Shown: positions 8,197-16,869 of the stretch, piece after piece
Position numbering within the stretch: position 1 is the stretch's first letter
Layout: the number at the start of each line of letters is the position of its first letter
Source of the DNA: Microbacterium sp. EST19A
GTDB lineage: Bacteria > Actinomycetota > Actinomycetes > Actinomycetales > Microbacteriaceae
Length of the DNA stretch: 64,000 nt
Assembly (NCBI RefSeq): GCF_019969685.1
Contig: NZ_JAHXYZ010000004.1
Location: forward strand, 1-64,000
Direction of reading: 5' to 3'
Position numbers and translations under genes: made by a program
The notes under the pieces: model-generated
Database searches by the model: none
Told to the model about the DNA's origin: nothing
Seen by the model: the letters and a program-made list of their open reading frames with translations, nothing else

Positions 8197-9447
8197 ATGC
8201 AAGAGCGACAGCGCGACACGCAGGATGCGACTGCGGCGCTCCTGGATCGGGCGGAGGAACTGCTTCCCGATGTCGCGCAGAGACTCAGAGATGGATACCG
8301 CGGTATCCGCGAGTACAACGCGATGTCATCGTCCGTCCTCAGGGATGACGTCGTCGCGACCGGCCTCCAGCTGATTCGCGAACTGCTCGAGAACCTTCGT
8401 GACAAGCGAGACGTGACCAGCGCGCAGCTGCAGATCTGCACCACCAGCGCGGAGCGGCGATTCTTCCAGGGAGTTCCGCTGGAATCGATGTTGCGCGGAT
8501 ACCGGGTCCTCGGCAAGACGATCTGGGAGCTCGTTCAGACCTCGGCAGGTGAGACGAACACATCTGCCGAGGTCGCGCTCTTCGTCGGCGGAAAGGTGAT
8601 GGAGTTCATCGATGACATCTCCAACGCCGCCACACGGCGAAACGTCGAACTCACCGCCGGACATGCTTTCGACCGCGAGATGGCCGTGCGTGATCTGCTC
8701 GACGCGATCGCGAACATGGAGACGCTGACCGTTCGGCATGTCGAGATCGCGAGCGCGCTGGGAGTCCGGCTCGACGCGCCGGGCATCGTCGCCGTCATAC
8801 GACGTGACATCGCCTCTGCGACTTCCGACGAGCTCCTTCGCACCGCGGTAGGCCGAGTCAAGAAGCTTAGACAGACCGGTTTGCTCGCGAGCCTGACACC
8901 TCACGGTGTCGTCGTGGTGGCGAGTCTGGGCGCCCGAGCCGACAGCGCCGTCCGCTTCACACACGAGATCTCTGAACTCATCTCCGGCGAGGGGATGAGA
9001 GCGTTACGCGCCGGGATCGGCAGACCGTACTTGACGCCGGACGAAGCGATCCGAAGCTTTCACGATGCAGAAGAGGCGCTGAACGGTCTGGATCCCGGAG
9101 AGGTGCGCACTTTCGAGCGCGCGCTCCTGCGAAACCTCGTCGAGTCATCCATGTACCGAGACGCGATCGCCGAGTCGACGATCGAGAAACTCCGCGCCTA
9201 TGACAGCGCGAATGACGCCTCTCTGCTGAGTACTCTGCGGTTGTTCGTCCAGACGCGGTTCAGCCTCACGCGGACGGCTCGCGTGCTGCACGTGCAGCCG
9301 AACAGCGTGAGCTACCGACTGACTCGGGTGGCCGCCATCACCGGGTTCGATCCGACCGTGATCTCCGACATGATCTTCCTCGCTCTCGCCGTCGGGGATG
9401 ATGACATTCGCCACGGCGACGGCTTCCTCGCGACCGAACAAGGCTGA
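8197..9447 (+). CDS. PucR/CdaR-type transcriptional regulator
   Basis: 416 residues. There is an N-terminal sensor-like helical region (1-165), a GGDEF-like middle domain and a C-terminal PucR helix-turn-helix (about 355-400) with the typical RFSLTRTARVLHVQPNSVSYRLTRV sequence. PucR proteins regulate purine, aromatic or organic-acid catabolism, usually acting on adjacent genes. Here it stands just downstream of a DapA-like aldolase and an MHS permease but after a terminator, so it is separately transcribed and probably senses that pathway's substrate. The ATG at 8197 follows a weak GCAGGGG element. Confidence 0.85.
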   Translation: MQERQRDTQDATAALLDRAEELLPDVAQRLRDGYRGIREYNAMSSSVLRDDVVATGLQLIRELLENLRDKRDVTSAQLQICTTSAERRFFQGVPLESMLRGYRVLGKTIWELVQTSAGETNTSAEVALFVGGKVMEFIDDISNAATRRNVELTAGHAFDREMAVRDLLDAIANMETLTVRHVEIASALGVRLDAPGIVAVIRRDIASATSDELLRTAVGRVKKLRQTGLLASLTPHGVVVVASLGARADSAVRFTHEISELISGEGMRALRAGIGRPYLTPDEAIRSFHDAEEALNGLDPGEVRTFERALLRNLVESSMYRDAIAESTIEKLRAYDSANDASLLSTLRLFVQTRFSLTRTARVLHVQPNSVSYRLTRVAAITGFDPTVISDMIFLALAVGDDDIRHGDGFLATEQG

Positions 9448-9510
9448 GCTGATACCAGCGCTCCACCACGTGCGTCGCGCGCTTCCGGCGGCCGAGACAT
9501 ACGCGATCGA

Positions 9511-9537
9511 CATCACATATCCGGATGCTGCGTCGTC
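9511..9537 (+). promoter_or_regulatory. ECF41-type promoter of the AhpD-like gene
   Basis: CATCACA at 9511-9517, a 16-nt spacer and CGTC at 9534-9537, within TGCGTCGTCTAA. It is 43 bp upstream of the GTG start at 9581, so the predicted leader is about 36 nt and includes the ribosome site. It is the third copy of the arrangement seen before sigJ and its downstream pair, 4 kb away. Confidence 0.72.
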
Positions 9538-9580
9538 TAATTATTGGAGCGCATCCTGCTCCGTAACGAGAGGAATCAGT

Positions 9581-10030
9581 GTGTCGAACGTCAACATCAG
9601 CAAGGAATACGCCGCCCCGTACCAGGCGATGATGGAGCTGCAGAACCGCGCCGTGGAAGCCGGGGTCGACGCCGGCCTGTCACCGTTGCTTGTGGAGCTG
9701 GTCAAGGTTCGTGCTTCTCAGCTCAACGGCTGCGCCTTCTGTCTGAAGATGCACAGTGCTGACGCTGTCAAGCACGGTGAAACTGCGGACCGCCTCGCCG
9801 TGCTCGCCGCTTGGTGGGAGTCGCAGTACTTCTCCGCAGAAGAGCAGGCAGCTCTGCAGATCGCCGAACGTGTGACGCTGATCAGCGACCACGGCAAGCT
9901 CACCAATCGCGGGGTCGATCCCGCTGAGGTCCTCAACGACAAGCAGATCGCTGCAGTGACCTGGCTCACCATTGTGATCAACAGCTGGAACCGTATCGCT
10001 CTCAGCAGTCACTTCCCCGTCGCTCCGTAG
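9581..10030 (+). CDS. AhpD-like carboxymuconolactone decarboxylase-family protein (COE)
   Basis: 149 residues with the peroxidatic-type motif CAFCLKMH (Cys51, Cys54, His58) of AhpD-like CMD proteins, then HGETADRLAVLAAWW. Such proteins are alkylhydroperoxidase-like or of unknown redox function. The start is GTG 9581, because GAGAGGA stands 6 nt upstream and a promoter-like site lies within the longer frame. That longer frame (from 9398) overlaps the PucR gene. CMD genes are the most frequent partner of ECF41 sigma factors, and the ECF41-like promoter ties this gene to sigJ across the intervening aldolase operon. Confidence 0.88.
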   Translation: MSNVNISKEYAAPYQAMMELQNRAVEAGVDAGLSPLLVELVKVRASQLNGCAFCLKMHSADAVKHGETADRLAVLAAWWESQYFSAEEQAALQIAERVTLISDHGKLTNRGVDPAEVLNDKQIAAVTWLTIVINSWNRIALSSHFPVAP

Positions 10031-10043
10031 GCGTACCAATCCC

Positions 10044-10081
10044 TGCCGGAGGAGTCGCCGTAGAGGGCGGCTACTCCGGCA
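10044..10081 (+). terminator. Hairpin after the AhpD-like gene
   Basis: Imperfect 16-bp stem (10044-10059 with 10066-10081; outer TGCCGGAG arm perfect, two mismatches inside) and a 6-nt loop. It lies 13 bp after the stop codon, with no T-run. Probably a terminator. Confidence 0.5.
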
Positions 10082-10249
10082 AGGCTCCGGGTTCGACCCT
10101 AAGCGCACCTGCTGTCTGCTGATGCGCAACGTAATGGCGATCACGACGGTGACAATCGATCGCGTCTCGCATGGCTACCGGCCCCTCGTGCCGATCACAT
10201 TCGTCCGTCCGGTTCGAGGGATCCGTATGAACAGCCCAAAGGAGTATTG

Positions 10250-11167
10250 GTGTCGAACCAGAACCCAGCGCCGGGATGGTACCCAGCCCCGCACGCTAAC
10301 AACGAACAGCGCTACTGGGATGGGACTCAGTGGATCGAACCGCATGTGGCCGCACGGACCGAGAGTGCCACCCCTGCTTATCTGAGCACCGCAATCACCC
10401 AAACTGCCGCGCCCATCAACGACCATCCGACACCCGCGCCCATCAACGACCATCCGACACCCGCGCCCATCAACGACCATCCGACACCCGCGGTCCCCGC
10501 CGAACTCAAGAACAAGAAGAGGGGTTGGATGATCGCGGGCTCGGTTGCGGCGGGTCTGCTGGTCATCGGAGGCCTCGGCAGTGCACTCGGTCTCGGCACC
10601 CACGGTCATGACGCCGCAACAGCGCCGCACCACAGTGTCGCCGCGGATGCCCCCAACGTCGAAGAGGAAGCGGAACTGGCCGTCGTGGGTGTACCCGCGG
10701 TCGTCGGTCTGCCGGTTTCCGAAGCGATCGCCGCGATCACCGCCGCGGGACTGAATGCTCCCGCGGTTTCTAGCTTCGAGGATCCAGCGGCACTCGTTGT
10801 ATCCTCGGACCCTGTCGCCGGCGTCGAAGCCCACGAAGGGGATGACATCGCCCTCGTGGTCGCGGAGAAGCTTAAGCTCACCCTCGGTCAACAGAACGCC
10901 GTGGGATCGGCCAAGAGTTACATCGGCTTCTCTGACTTCTCTCGTACGGGATTGATCGATCAACTTGAATACGAAGGATTCAGCACCGAGGATGCGACGT
11001 TCGGCGCTGACAACTCGGGCGCCGATTGGAACCAGGAGGCGGCTGAAAGCGCTCAGAGCTACCTCGAGTACTCCGCCTTCTCGCGACAGGGTCTCTACGA
11101 CCAGCTCGCTTATGAAGGCTTCCAACCCTCAGAGATCGAGTTCGGACTGGCTGCCGTCGGCTATTGA
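10250..11167 (+). CDS. DUF2510-TM-PASTA-Ltp repeat surface protein
   Basis: 305 residues with a clear modular layout. A DUF2510 motif (PGWYPAP...RYWDGTQW, about 8-28) is followed by three identical APINDHPTP repeats (54-80), a KNKKRG-anchored membrane helix (93-114), one PASTA-like domain (about 148-206) and two Ltp repeats (213-257 and 261-305; NAVGSAKSYIGFSDFSRTGLIDQLEYEGF type). Ltp domains are known from host-cell-surface lipoproteins that block phage TP-J34 DNA entry. PASTA domains bind peptidoglycan or muropeptides. The N-terminus should be cytoplasmic and the repeats outside. GTG 10250 is chosen because AAAGGAG lies 5 nt before it. The function here is unknown. Confidence 0.8.
   Translation: MSNQNPAPGWYPAPHANNEQRYWDGTQWIEPHVAARTESATPAYLSTAITQTAAPINDHPTPAPINDHPTPAPINDHPTPAVPAELKNKKRGWMIAGSVAAGLLVIGGLGSALGLGTHGHDAATAPHHSVAADAPNVEEEAELAVVGVPAVVGLPVSEAIAAITAAGLNAPAVSSFEDPAALVVSSDPVAGVEAHEGDDIALVVAEKLKLTLGQQNAVGSAKSYIGFSDFSRTGLIDQLEYEGFSTEDATFGADNSGADWNQEAAESAQSYLEYSAFSRQGLYDQLAYEGFQPSEIEFGLAAVGY
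10409..10489 (+). repeat. 27-bp tandem repeat, 3 identical copies, inside the Ltp-repeat gene
   Basis: Three perfect tandem copies of a 27-bp unit (10409-10435, 10436-10462, 10463-10489), each encoding a nine-residue Pro-rich segment (APINDHPTP). Zero divergence implies recent expansion. It forms a spacer between the cytoplasmic DUF2510 domain and the membrane helix. Confidence 0.95.
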
Positions 11168-11495
11168 TCTGTCCGCCTCACCGGGAAGACGGGCGACTCG
11201 CCGTGGTGACGCTCGCCGGCACCGCAGCGAGTCGGAGTGCCGTCTCCCTGTGTCCCCGCGCCGTCCGTAGCCAAGCCCGGAGGGGGTAACACCCGAACGC
11301 GCGGAAGGTCACCTCGAAGACGTCGTCGGAGTCGCCCGGGCTCGGCACGGGTTGCTGAGACGGTCATGTTCGCCAGCCCTCCGGAGATCGCTATCGCTGT
11401 CTATGTCCAGAGTTCAAAAATGAATCGCGTTAATCTGCCAGGCCACGCTCAGATACTGCTGTTCCAGTCCTCGATAGAGCGATGAATAAGATTAA
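11168..11495. other. Intergenic region without a supported gene
   Basis: No convincing coding region on either strand. The short open frames here lack ribosome sites and family features. The last 100 bp (about 11395-11495) are clearly more AT-rich, with near-repeats around ATGAAT...TTAAT, and lead into the promoter of the GntR-type regulator. An operator for that regulator could lie here, but I cannot define one. Confidence 0.6.
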
Positions 11496-11523
11496 TTGTG
11501 AATCCTGACCCTATGTGTAATAC
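11496..11523 (+). promoter_or_regulatory. Sigma-70-type promoter of the FCD regulator
   Basis: TTGTGA (11496-11501), a 16-nt spacer and TAATAC (11518-11523), 34 bp before the ATG. It is one of the best -35/-10 matches in the window and stands in an AT-rich stretch. Confidence 0.65.
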
Positions 11524-11557
11524 TCAGTCTCACAACTCACCGTTGAGGGAGACGATG

Positions 11558-12319
11558 ATGACGCAGTCAGAACGGCACGACGAGCAGAGCCAGCCGAGAA
11601 CCGCATACCGGCCGGGATATGAGCTCGTCGCGGAGCAACTCCTGCAGTACATCGTCGACCAGGGCCTTCGCCCCGGTGACCGCCTACCAACCGAGCAGGG
11701 GCTCGCCGATGTGCTCGACACGACACGCAACGTCGCCCGCGAGGCAGTGAAGGTGCTCTCGGCGATCGGGCGTCTGACGGTGCGCCGTGGTGCCGGCATC
11801 TTCGTCTCCGAGGCTCCGGGCCCTCTGGGGCACGACGAGCTGGCGAACTTCCAGCCGACCGACATGGAGCACGTGCTCATGCTCATCGACTACCGGGAGT
11901 TCGTGGAGTCCGAGACCGCCCGACGGGCAGCCACCTCGGCGACCCCCGTGCAGGTGCGGGCGATCCGCGACGCGGCGACGGCATCGGTCGAGGCGGGTGT
12001 CGCCCTCGATATCGACGGGTTCGCCCAGGCGGACGCCGACTTCCACACAGCCGTCGCCTCCGCGGCCGGGAACCTGTTCCTCAGCGCGAGCGTGGCCAAC
12101 ACCCGCCGGTTCGCCTCGCAGTCCGACGTCCTGCTGTTCCACGGCGACGCCGCCGGCTCACTCTCCGCGGCCGGGGTGCAGCACACCGAGATCGCCGAGG
12201 CGATCGCCGAGGGCGAGAGTGACCGCGCCGCCGCCCTGATGATCGTCCACATCGAGACCACGCGTGAGCAGTTCGAGCGCCGCATCCGCAACCGGCTGTT
12301 CGATCGCCACCTCGACTGA
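11558..12319 (+). CDS. GntR-family regulator, FadR/FCD subfamily
   Basis: 253 residues from ATG 11558. An N-terminal winged helix-turn-helix (about 15-85; RLPTEQGLADVLDTTRNVAREAVKVL then a GRLTVRRGAGIFV wing) is followed by an all-helical FCD ligand domain. FCD regulators usually sense sugar acids or organic acids and repress a neighbouring catabolic operon. The locus downstream (beta-helix enzyme, sugar-acid dehydratase-like enolase and ABC importer) fits. GAGGGAGA lies 5-6 nt before the start. An in-frame ATG at 11555 is an equal alternative. The longer frame from 11498 would run through the promoter. Confidence 0.88.
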   Translation: MTQSERHDEQSQPRTAYRPGYELVAEQLLQYIVDQGLRPGDRLPTEQGLADVLDTTRNVAREAVKVLSAIGRLTVRRGAGIFVSEAPGPLGHDELANFQPTDMEHVLMLIDYREFVESETARRAATSATPVQVRAIRDAATASVEAGVALDIDGFAQADADFHTAVASAAGNLFLSASVANTRRFASQSDVLLFHGDAAGSLSAAGVQHTEIAEAIAEGESDRAAALMIVHIETTREQFERRIRNRLFDRHLD

Positions 12320-12414
12320 CCTCGCCTCTCCGCGCGCGCCGTCGCGTCCCGTTCCCCGCCTCGCCACGGTTTTCCCCTCCATCCCTGGCTACGCCCATCT
12401 CTTTTTGGAGTTCG

Positions 12415-15400
12415 ATGATGAGTTCCCCTGTCCGAACGCGCCTTCTCGGCGTTGCGATCGCAGCTTCGATCGCTTTTGCCCCGATAGTCGCTGGAGCCGC
12501 TCCCGCCGTAGCGGCCCAGCCCGCCGGCTCCGCCGTCTCAGCCGGAAATACGCTTCCGGCGCTGAACATCTACGTGTCCCCGGACGCGAAGGGCGTGCAG
12601 CTAGGCACCAAGAGCCGACCGTTCCGGACTCTCGCTCAGGCGCAGAAGGCCGTCCGCCTGGTGAACGGCTTCATGCTGAGCGATATCAACGTGCGTCTGA
12701 TGGACGGCTCGTACCGGCTCAGCGACACGCTTGCGCTGACCGCACGTGATTCCGGCAGTAACGGCCACACGATCACGTGGGAGGCTGCCCCGGGCGCGAA
12801 GCCTGTGGTCAGCGGTGGCGTCGATGTCACGAAGTGGATCGTGAGCGATCCGGCTAAGGGCATCTGGAGTGCGAAGGTGAAAGACCTCGACGCGCGTCAG
12901 CTGTATGTCGACGGCGCCCCGGCCACGCGTGCGCGCAGCGGCGAGAACCCGGGTGGCTTCCGCAAGATCGACGGCGGCTACGTTATTTCAGACGCGTCGA
13001 TGAGGAACTGGAAGCACCAGGACCGTATAGAGGTCGCCTCGTCCTGGGGTTGGAAGCTCCAGCGCTGTCTCGTCGAGTCGATCACGGCCGACCGGATGAA
13101 CATGCAGCAGCCGTGCTGGCACAACGCTAACTTGCAGGAGGGGCAGGAGATCCAGAACCCGTCGTGGATCGAGAATGCCTATGAGCTCCTCGACCAGCCT
13201 GGCGAGTGGTACCTGGATACCGACGCTGATCTACTTTTCTACAAGCCGGTCGGCGGCAAGGACCCGAACACTTCGGAGATCATCCTGCCCCGGGTGGAAT
13301 CGCTCGTCGATGTGCAGGGAACGCTGGCGAAGCCAGTCCGTGACATCGCCTTCTCCGGGATCACGTTCTCCCACTCGACGTGGATGGAGCCGAGTTCCCC
13401 CGATGGACTCATCGAGGGCCAGGCGGGCTTCCGCATGGTCGGCGAAGGAAACCCCACGTTCGATTCCACCCGCCTGCACTGGAAGAAGACCCCCGGTGCC
13501 GTGAACGTCGGCTTCAGCCGTGACATCTCCTTCGAGGACAGCGTGTTCACGCACCTGGGCGCCGTCGGCCTCAACCTCAACACCGGCAGCCAGAAGACGA
13601 CCATCATCGGGAACGTCTTCACCGACATCGCCGGCACAGGCATCCAGATCGGCGGCACCGACGTCGTCGACCACCATCCGGACGACAAGCGCCAGATCAC
13701 CAAGGACACTACGGTCCGCAACAACCTCATCCACGACGTGGCCACGAACTACCGCGGCTCCGTCGCCATCCTCGCCGGGTACACCGACCACACAGTGATC
13801 GAGCACAACCGTGTCCGCGACCTGCCGTACAGTGGCATCTCGGTCGGCTGGGGGTGGGGTCTCACCGATAAGGGCGGCAACGCCAGCTACCCCACCAACG
13901 GGGGGATCACGCCGTACACCACGGACACCCCGAGCCGCGAGACCATCGTGCGCTACAACCACATAAGCGACATCATGCGCTCACAGGCCGACGGCGGCGC
14001 TATCTACACCCTAAGCCGCTCTCCGGAAAGCGAGGTGAGCAACAACCTCATCACCGACATCCCGACCCACGCCTATGGAGCGATCTATCACGACGAATCG
14101 TCGCGGTACTTCAGCAACGTCAACAACGCGTTCTGCAACATCGCGTACCAGTGGATGCTCATCAACCGCGGCTTCGACCTCGACGTGCAGCGGAACTTCA
14201 GCACCACCGAGCGTTACGGGAACCAGGGCGGCTCCGCCAACACAGTGGTCACGAACAACACGACCGTTCCGAGCTGCGAGCAGCTGCCCGCGAGCGTGGT
14301 GCAGAAAGCCGGCCTGGAGCCCGCGTACCGGCACCTCGACCCGCAGTCGGCGCCCTCGGATACGGCGGAACCTACCGCCCCCACCGGCGTGACGGCGACC
14401 GCGCACTTCCCTACCGTGGCGGACGTGGCCTGGGCGGCCTCGACCGATGACGTCGGGGTGACCGGCTACTCGGTCTTCGTCGACGGCGAGCTGTACAGCG
14501 CGTCCCAGAACCCGGGCGTGCGGATCACCGGGCTCACCGGCGGCCGGTCGTACGAAATCACCGTCACGGCGCGCGATGCCGCGGCCAACCCCTCGGCAGC
14601 CAGCGCGGCGTTCACGCTGAAGACCCCGAAGGTCGACAACGTCGCGATCGGAAAGGACGTCAACGTGTCGTCCTTCTCCGAGCCGAACGTGCCCGCGCTC
14701 GCCGTCGACGGCGACCCGAGCACCCGCTGGGCCCAGGGCCTCGGACTCCCCGACCCGTCCTGGTACCAGGTCGACCTCGGTGCGGCGCACGACCTCACGG
14801 GCGTAATCACGACGTTCGAGAAGTCCAGCGGATACCGCTACCTGCTCGAAACCTCGCTCGACGAGATGCACTGGACGACGCTGGATGACCACCGCGGAGA
14901 GAACACCGCCAGCAGCGCCACCTACTCCGTGCCCGTCGGTATCGCCACCGCGCGCTTCGTCCGGCTGACGGTCACGGGGTCCAGCGGAAACGGCGGCAGC
15001 ATCCACGAGCTCGAGGTGTACGGCGCGAAGTCGGCGCCGCAGGACGACACCACCGCTCCGGACGCCCCGTCGGCACCCACAGCCTCGGTGCTGCTGCCCA
15101 CCATGCTTGACCTGAGCTGGGAGACCCCGGCCGGTGATCCCGCCAGCTACGAGGTGTGGGACGGCGACATGAGGCTGACCGTGACGGCGGGCACCACATA
15201 CCGGGTGAGCGGGCTCGCGCCCGAGTCGACGCACGCGTTCCACATCGTCGCACGTGACGCCGTGCTCAACAGTTCCGCGTCGTCGCCCGCGACCACGGTG
15301 ACGATGCCCGTCGAGGACAACTTCGCCCGCGCCGCAGCCGTGACCGCCTCCTCGTTCTCCGAGTCGAACGTCCCCGCGAACGTCGTGGACGGGGATCCCC

Positions 15401-15714
15401 GCACACGGTGGGCGCAGGGGCTGTTCCTGCCGGATCCGTCCTGGATCCAGCTCGACCTCGGAGCCGTGAAGGACGTCTCCACCGTCGCATCAGTGTTCGA
15501 GCTGCCCGGCGGCTACCGCTACCTGCTCGAGTCGTCCGTCGACGGTCAGAGCTGGAGCGTCTTCGACGACCGGACCGCGGCGAAGACCACCCAGCGCGAG
15601 AACTACAGCTTCTCTGCGGAGCCTGTGGCGATGCGCTACCTACGCCTGACCGTCGTCGACAGCAGCGGCAACGGAGGCAGCCTCTGGGAGATCAAGGCCT
15701 ACGGCGGATTCTGA
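12415..15714 (+). CDS. Secreted right-handed beta-helix protein with two Fn3 and two F5/8C domains
   Basis: A 1,099-residue exported protein. The signal peptide ends near AVAA (residue 34). A long parallel beta-helix domain (about 50-650) begins with an IYVSPDAKG...PFRTLAQAQKAV block. It carries NPSWIENAYELLDQPGEWYLD and a dense array of NNLI/NRVRDLP-type turns. Then come Fn3 (about 655-740), F5/8 type C (740-870), Fn3 (880-965) and a second F5/8 type C (967-1099). The two discoidin domains are close copies and likely bind carbohydrate. The helix domain resembles GH141-like or polysaccharide-lyase beta-helices. The catalytic type is not certain. SD spacing also permits ATG 12418. Confidence 0.8.
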   Translation: MMSSPVRTRLLGVAIAASIAFAPIVAGAAPAVAAQPAGSAVSAGNTLPALNIYVSPDAKGVQLGTKSRPFRTLAQAQKAVRLVNGFMLSDINVRLMDGSYRLSDTLALTARDSGSNGHTITWEAAPGAKPVVSGGVDVTKWIVSDPAKGIWSAKVKDLDARQLYVDGAPATRARSGENPGGFRKIDGGYVISDASMRNWKHQDRIEVASSWGWKLQRCLVESITADRMNMQQPCWHNANLQEGQEIQNPSWIENAYELLDQPGEWYLDTDADLLFYKPVGGKDPNTSEIILPRVESLVDVQGTLAKPVRDIAFSGITFSHSTWMEPSSPDGLIEGQAGFRMVGEGNPTFDSTRLHWKKTPGAVNVGFSRDISFEDSVFTHLGAVGLNLNTGSQKTTIIGNVFTDIAGTGIQIGGTDVVDHHPDDKRQITKDTTVRNNLIHDVATNYRGSVAILAGYTDHTVIEHNRVRDLPYSGISVGWGWGLTDKGGNASYPTNGGITPYTTDTPSRETIVRYNHISDIMRSQADGGAIYTLSRSPESEVSNNLITDIPTHAYGAIYHDESSRYFSNVNNAFCNIAYQWMLINRGFDLDVQRNFSTTERYGNQGGSANTVVTNNTTVPSCEQLPASVVQKAGLEPAYRHLDPQSAPSDTAEPTAPTGVTATAHFPTVADVAWAASTDDVGVTGYSVFVDGELYSASQNPGVRITGLTGGRSYEITVTARDAAANPSAASAAFTLKTPKVDNVAIGKDVNVSSFSEPNVPALAVDGDPSTRWAQGLGLPDPSWYQVDLGAAHDLTGVITTFEKSSGYRYLLETSLDEMHWTTLDDHRGENTASSATYSVPVGIATARFVRLTVTGSSGNGGSIHELEVYGAKSAPQDDTTAPDAPSAPTASVLLPTMLDLSWETPAGDPASYEVWDGDMRLTVTAGTTYRVSGLAPESTHAFHIVARDAVLNSSASSPATTVTMPVEDNFARAAAVTASSFSESNVPANVVDGDPRTRWAQGLFLPDPSWIQLDLGAVKDVSTVASVFELPGGYRYLLESSVDGQSWSVFDDRTAAKTTQRENYSFSAEPVAMRYLRLTVVDSSGNGGSLWEIKAYGGF

Positions 15715-15748
15715 ACCGCAGACGAAGTCCGAAGACAAGAGAGAAGCA

Positions 15749-16843
15749 ATGAGAATCACAGACGTCGAATCGTTCCGGGTGCACGTGCCGGCCGTCCACC
15801 CGCCGTTCAAGTGGCGCGAGGGACTGGCAGGAAGCGCCCCGGCCGGTGACGGCGCCGTGCTCCGCATCGGCACGGACGCGGGGGCGGAGGGTGTCGCCTT
15901 CTTTTCCCGCCCCGGGGCGGGAGTCATGCTCGACGATCTCGTCGAGCGGGTGCTGCGCCCCGAGCTGATCGGCGCGGATCCTGCCAACCGCGAGTGGCTG
16001 TGGCACCGGATCTGGGAGCTGGATCGCATCCACGAGCTCCCGCTCCCGACGCTGGGCCTTGTCGACACGGCGCTCTGGGACCTGGCCGGCCGCATCGCGG
16101 ACGAGCCGACCTGGCGTGTACTCGGCGGTTTCCGCACGGCGATCCCCGCCTATGCATCGACGTCGACCTTTGGCACCGTCGAGGAGTTCCTCGACGTGGC
16201 CGACCAGTCGTTGGCGCTCGGCTACCACGGGATCAAGCTGCACGCGTGGGGGGACGCGACCCGAGACGCGAAGCTCGCGATCGCCCTGCGCGAGCACGTC
16301 GGCGACGCCGTGCCCCTGATGTACGACGGCTCCGCCGGCTTCGACCTGCCCGACGCGATCCGTCTCGGTCACGCCCTATCAGATGCCGGCTACCTCTGGT
16401 ACGAGGAGCCGATGCGGGAGTTCAGCGTCACCGCGTACGGTCACCTCGCCCGCGCGGTCGCGGTCCCCCTCGTCGTGGCCGAGACCAGTGACGGCGCCCA
16501 CATGAACTCCGCGGACTTCATCGCGGCAGGAGCCGCCACGTTCGGCGTCCGGGCGAGCACGACCCTCCGGGGCGGCATCACGGGGGCGATGCGCACCGCG
16601 CACCTCGCCGACGCGTACCGCCTGCGTGCCGAGGTCCACGGATCGGACATCCCGAACCAGCACCTGTGCATGGCCATCTCGAACACGACCTACTACGAGT
16701 CTCTCGTCACCTCGAACCCGGTGCGACGCGAGGCCGTCGTCGACGAGGACGGCATGGTCCAGGCGCCGACCGAGCCCGGCATCGCCCTGCCCGCCGGACT
16801 CGACTACCCCTCGAGCGTCGCGTCGTTCGCACGCGCCGCCTGA
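15749..16843 (+). CDS. Enolase-superfamily (mandelate racemase/muconate lactonizing) enzyme
   Basis: 364 residues with an N-terminal capping domain and a (beta/alpha)7-beta barrel. A KxH-type catalytic motif (KLHAWGD) and metal ligands appear in order: Asp in MYDGSAGF, Glu in WYEEP and Glu in VAETSDG. A later His is in EVHGSDIPNQH. These enzymes abstract a proton alpha to a carboxylate, and many are sugar-acid dehydratases. It sits 34 bp after the beta-helix gene and 26 bp before the binding protein. It therefore probably processes an aldonic or uronic acid released from the imported glycan. Exact substrate unknown. Confidence 0.85.
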   Translation: MRITDVESFRVHVPAVHPPFKWREGLAGSAPAGDGAVLRIGTDAGAEGVAFFSRPGAGVMLDDLVERVLRPELIGADPANREWLWHRIWELDRIHELPLPTLGLVDTALWDLAGRIADEPTWRVLGGFRTAIPAYASTSTFGTVEEFLDVADQSLALGYHGIKLHAWGDATRDAKLAIALREHVGDAVPLMYDGSAGFDLPDAIRLGHALSDAGYLWYEEPMREFSVTAYGHLARAVAVPLVVAETSDGAHMNSADFIAAGAATFGVRASTTLRGGITGAMRTAHLADAYRLRAEVHGSDIPNQHLCMAISNTTYYESLVTSNPVRREAVVDEDGMVQAPTEPGIALPAGLDYPSSVASFARAA

Positions 16844-16869
16844 TCTTCACCCACCCGAAAGGAAAGACA

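Noticed and set aside
9398..9580. 61-codon N-terminal extension of the AhpD-like protein
   Set aside because: Overlaps the PucR gene and contains the ECF41-like promoter; GTG 9581 has a good ribosome site.
10409..10489. 27-bp repeats as a possible CRISPR or iteron set
   Set aside because: Contiguous units without spacers, in frame within a protein; no cas genes.
11161..11367. Minus-strand frame of 68 codons in the gap after the Ltp-repeat gene
   Set aside because: Arg-rich, low-complexity content, no ribosome site, no family features.
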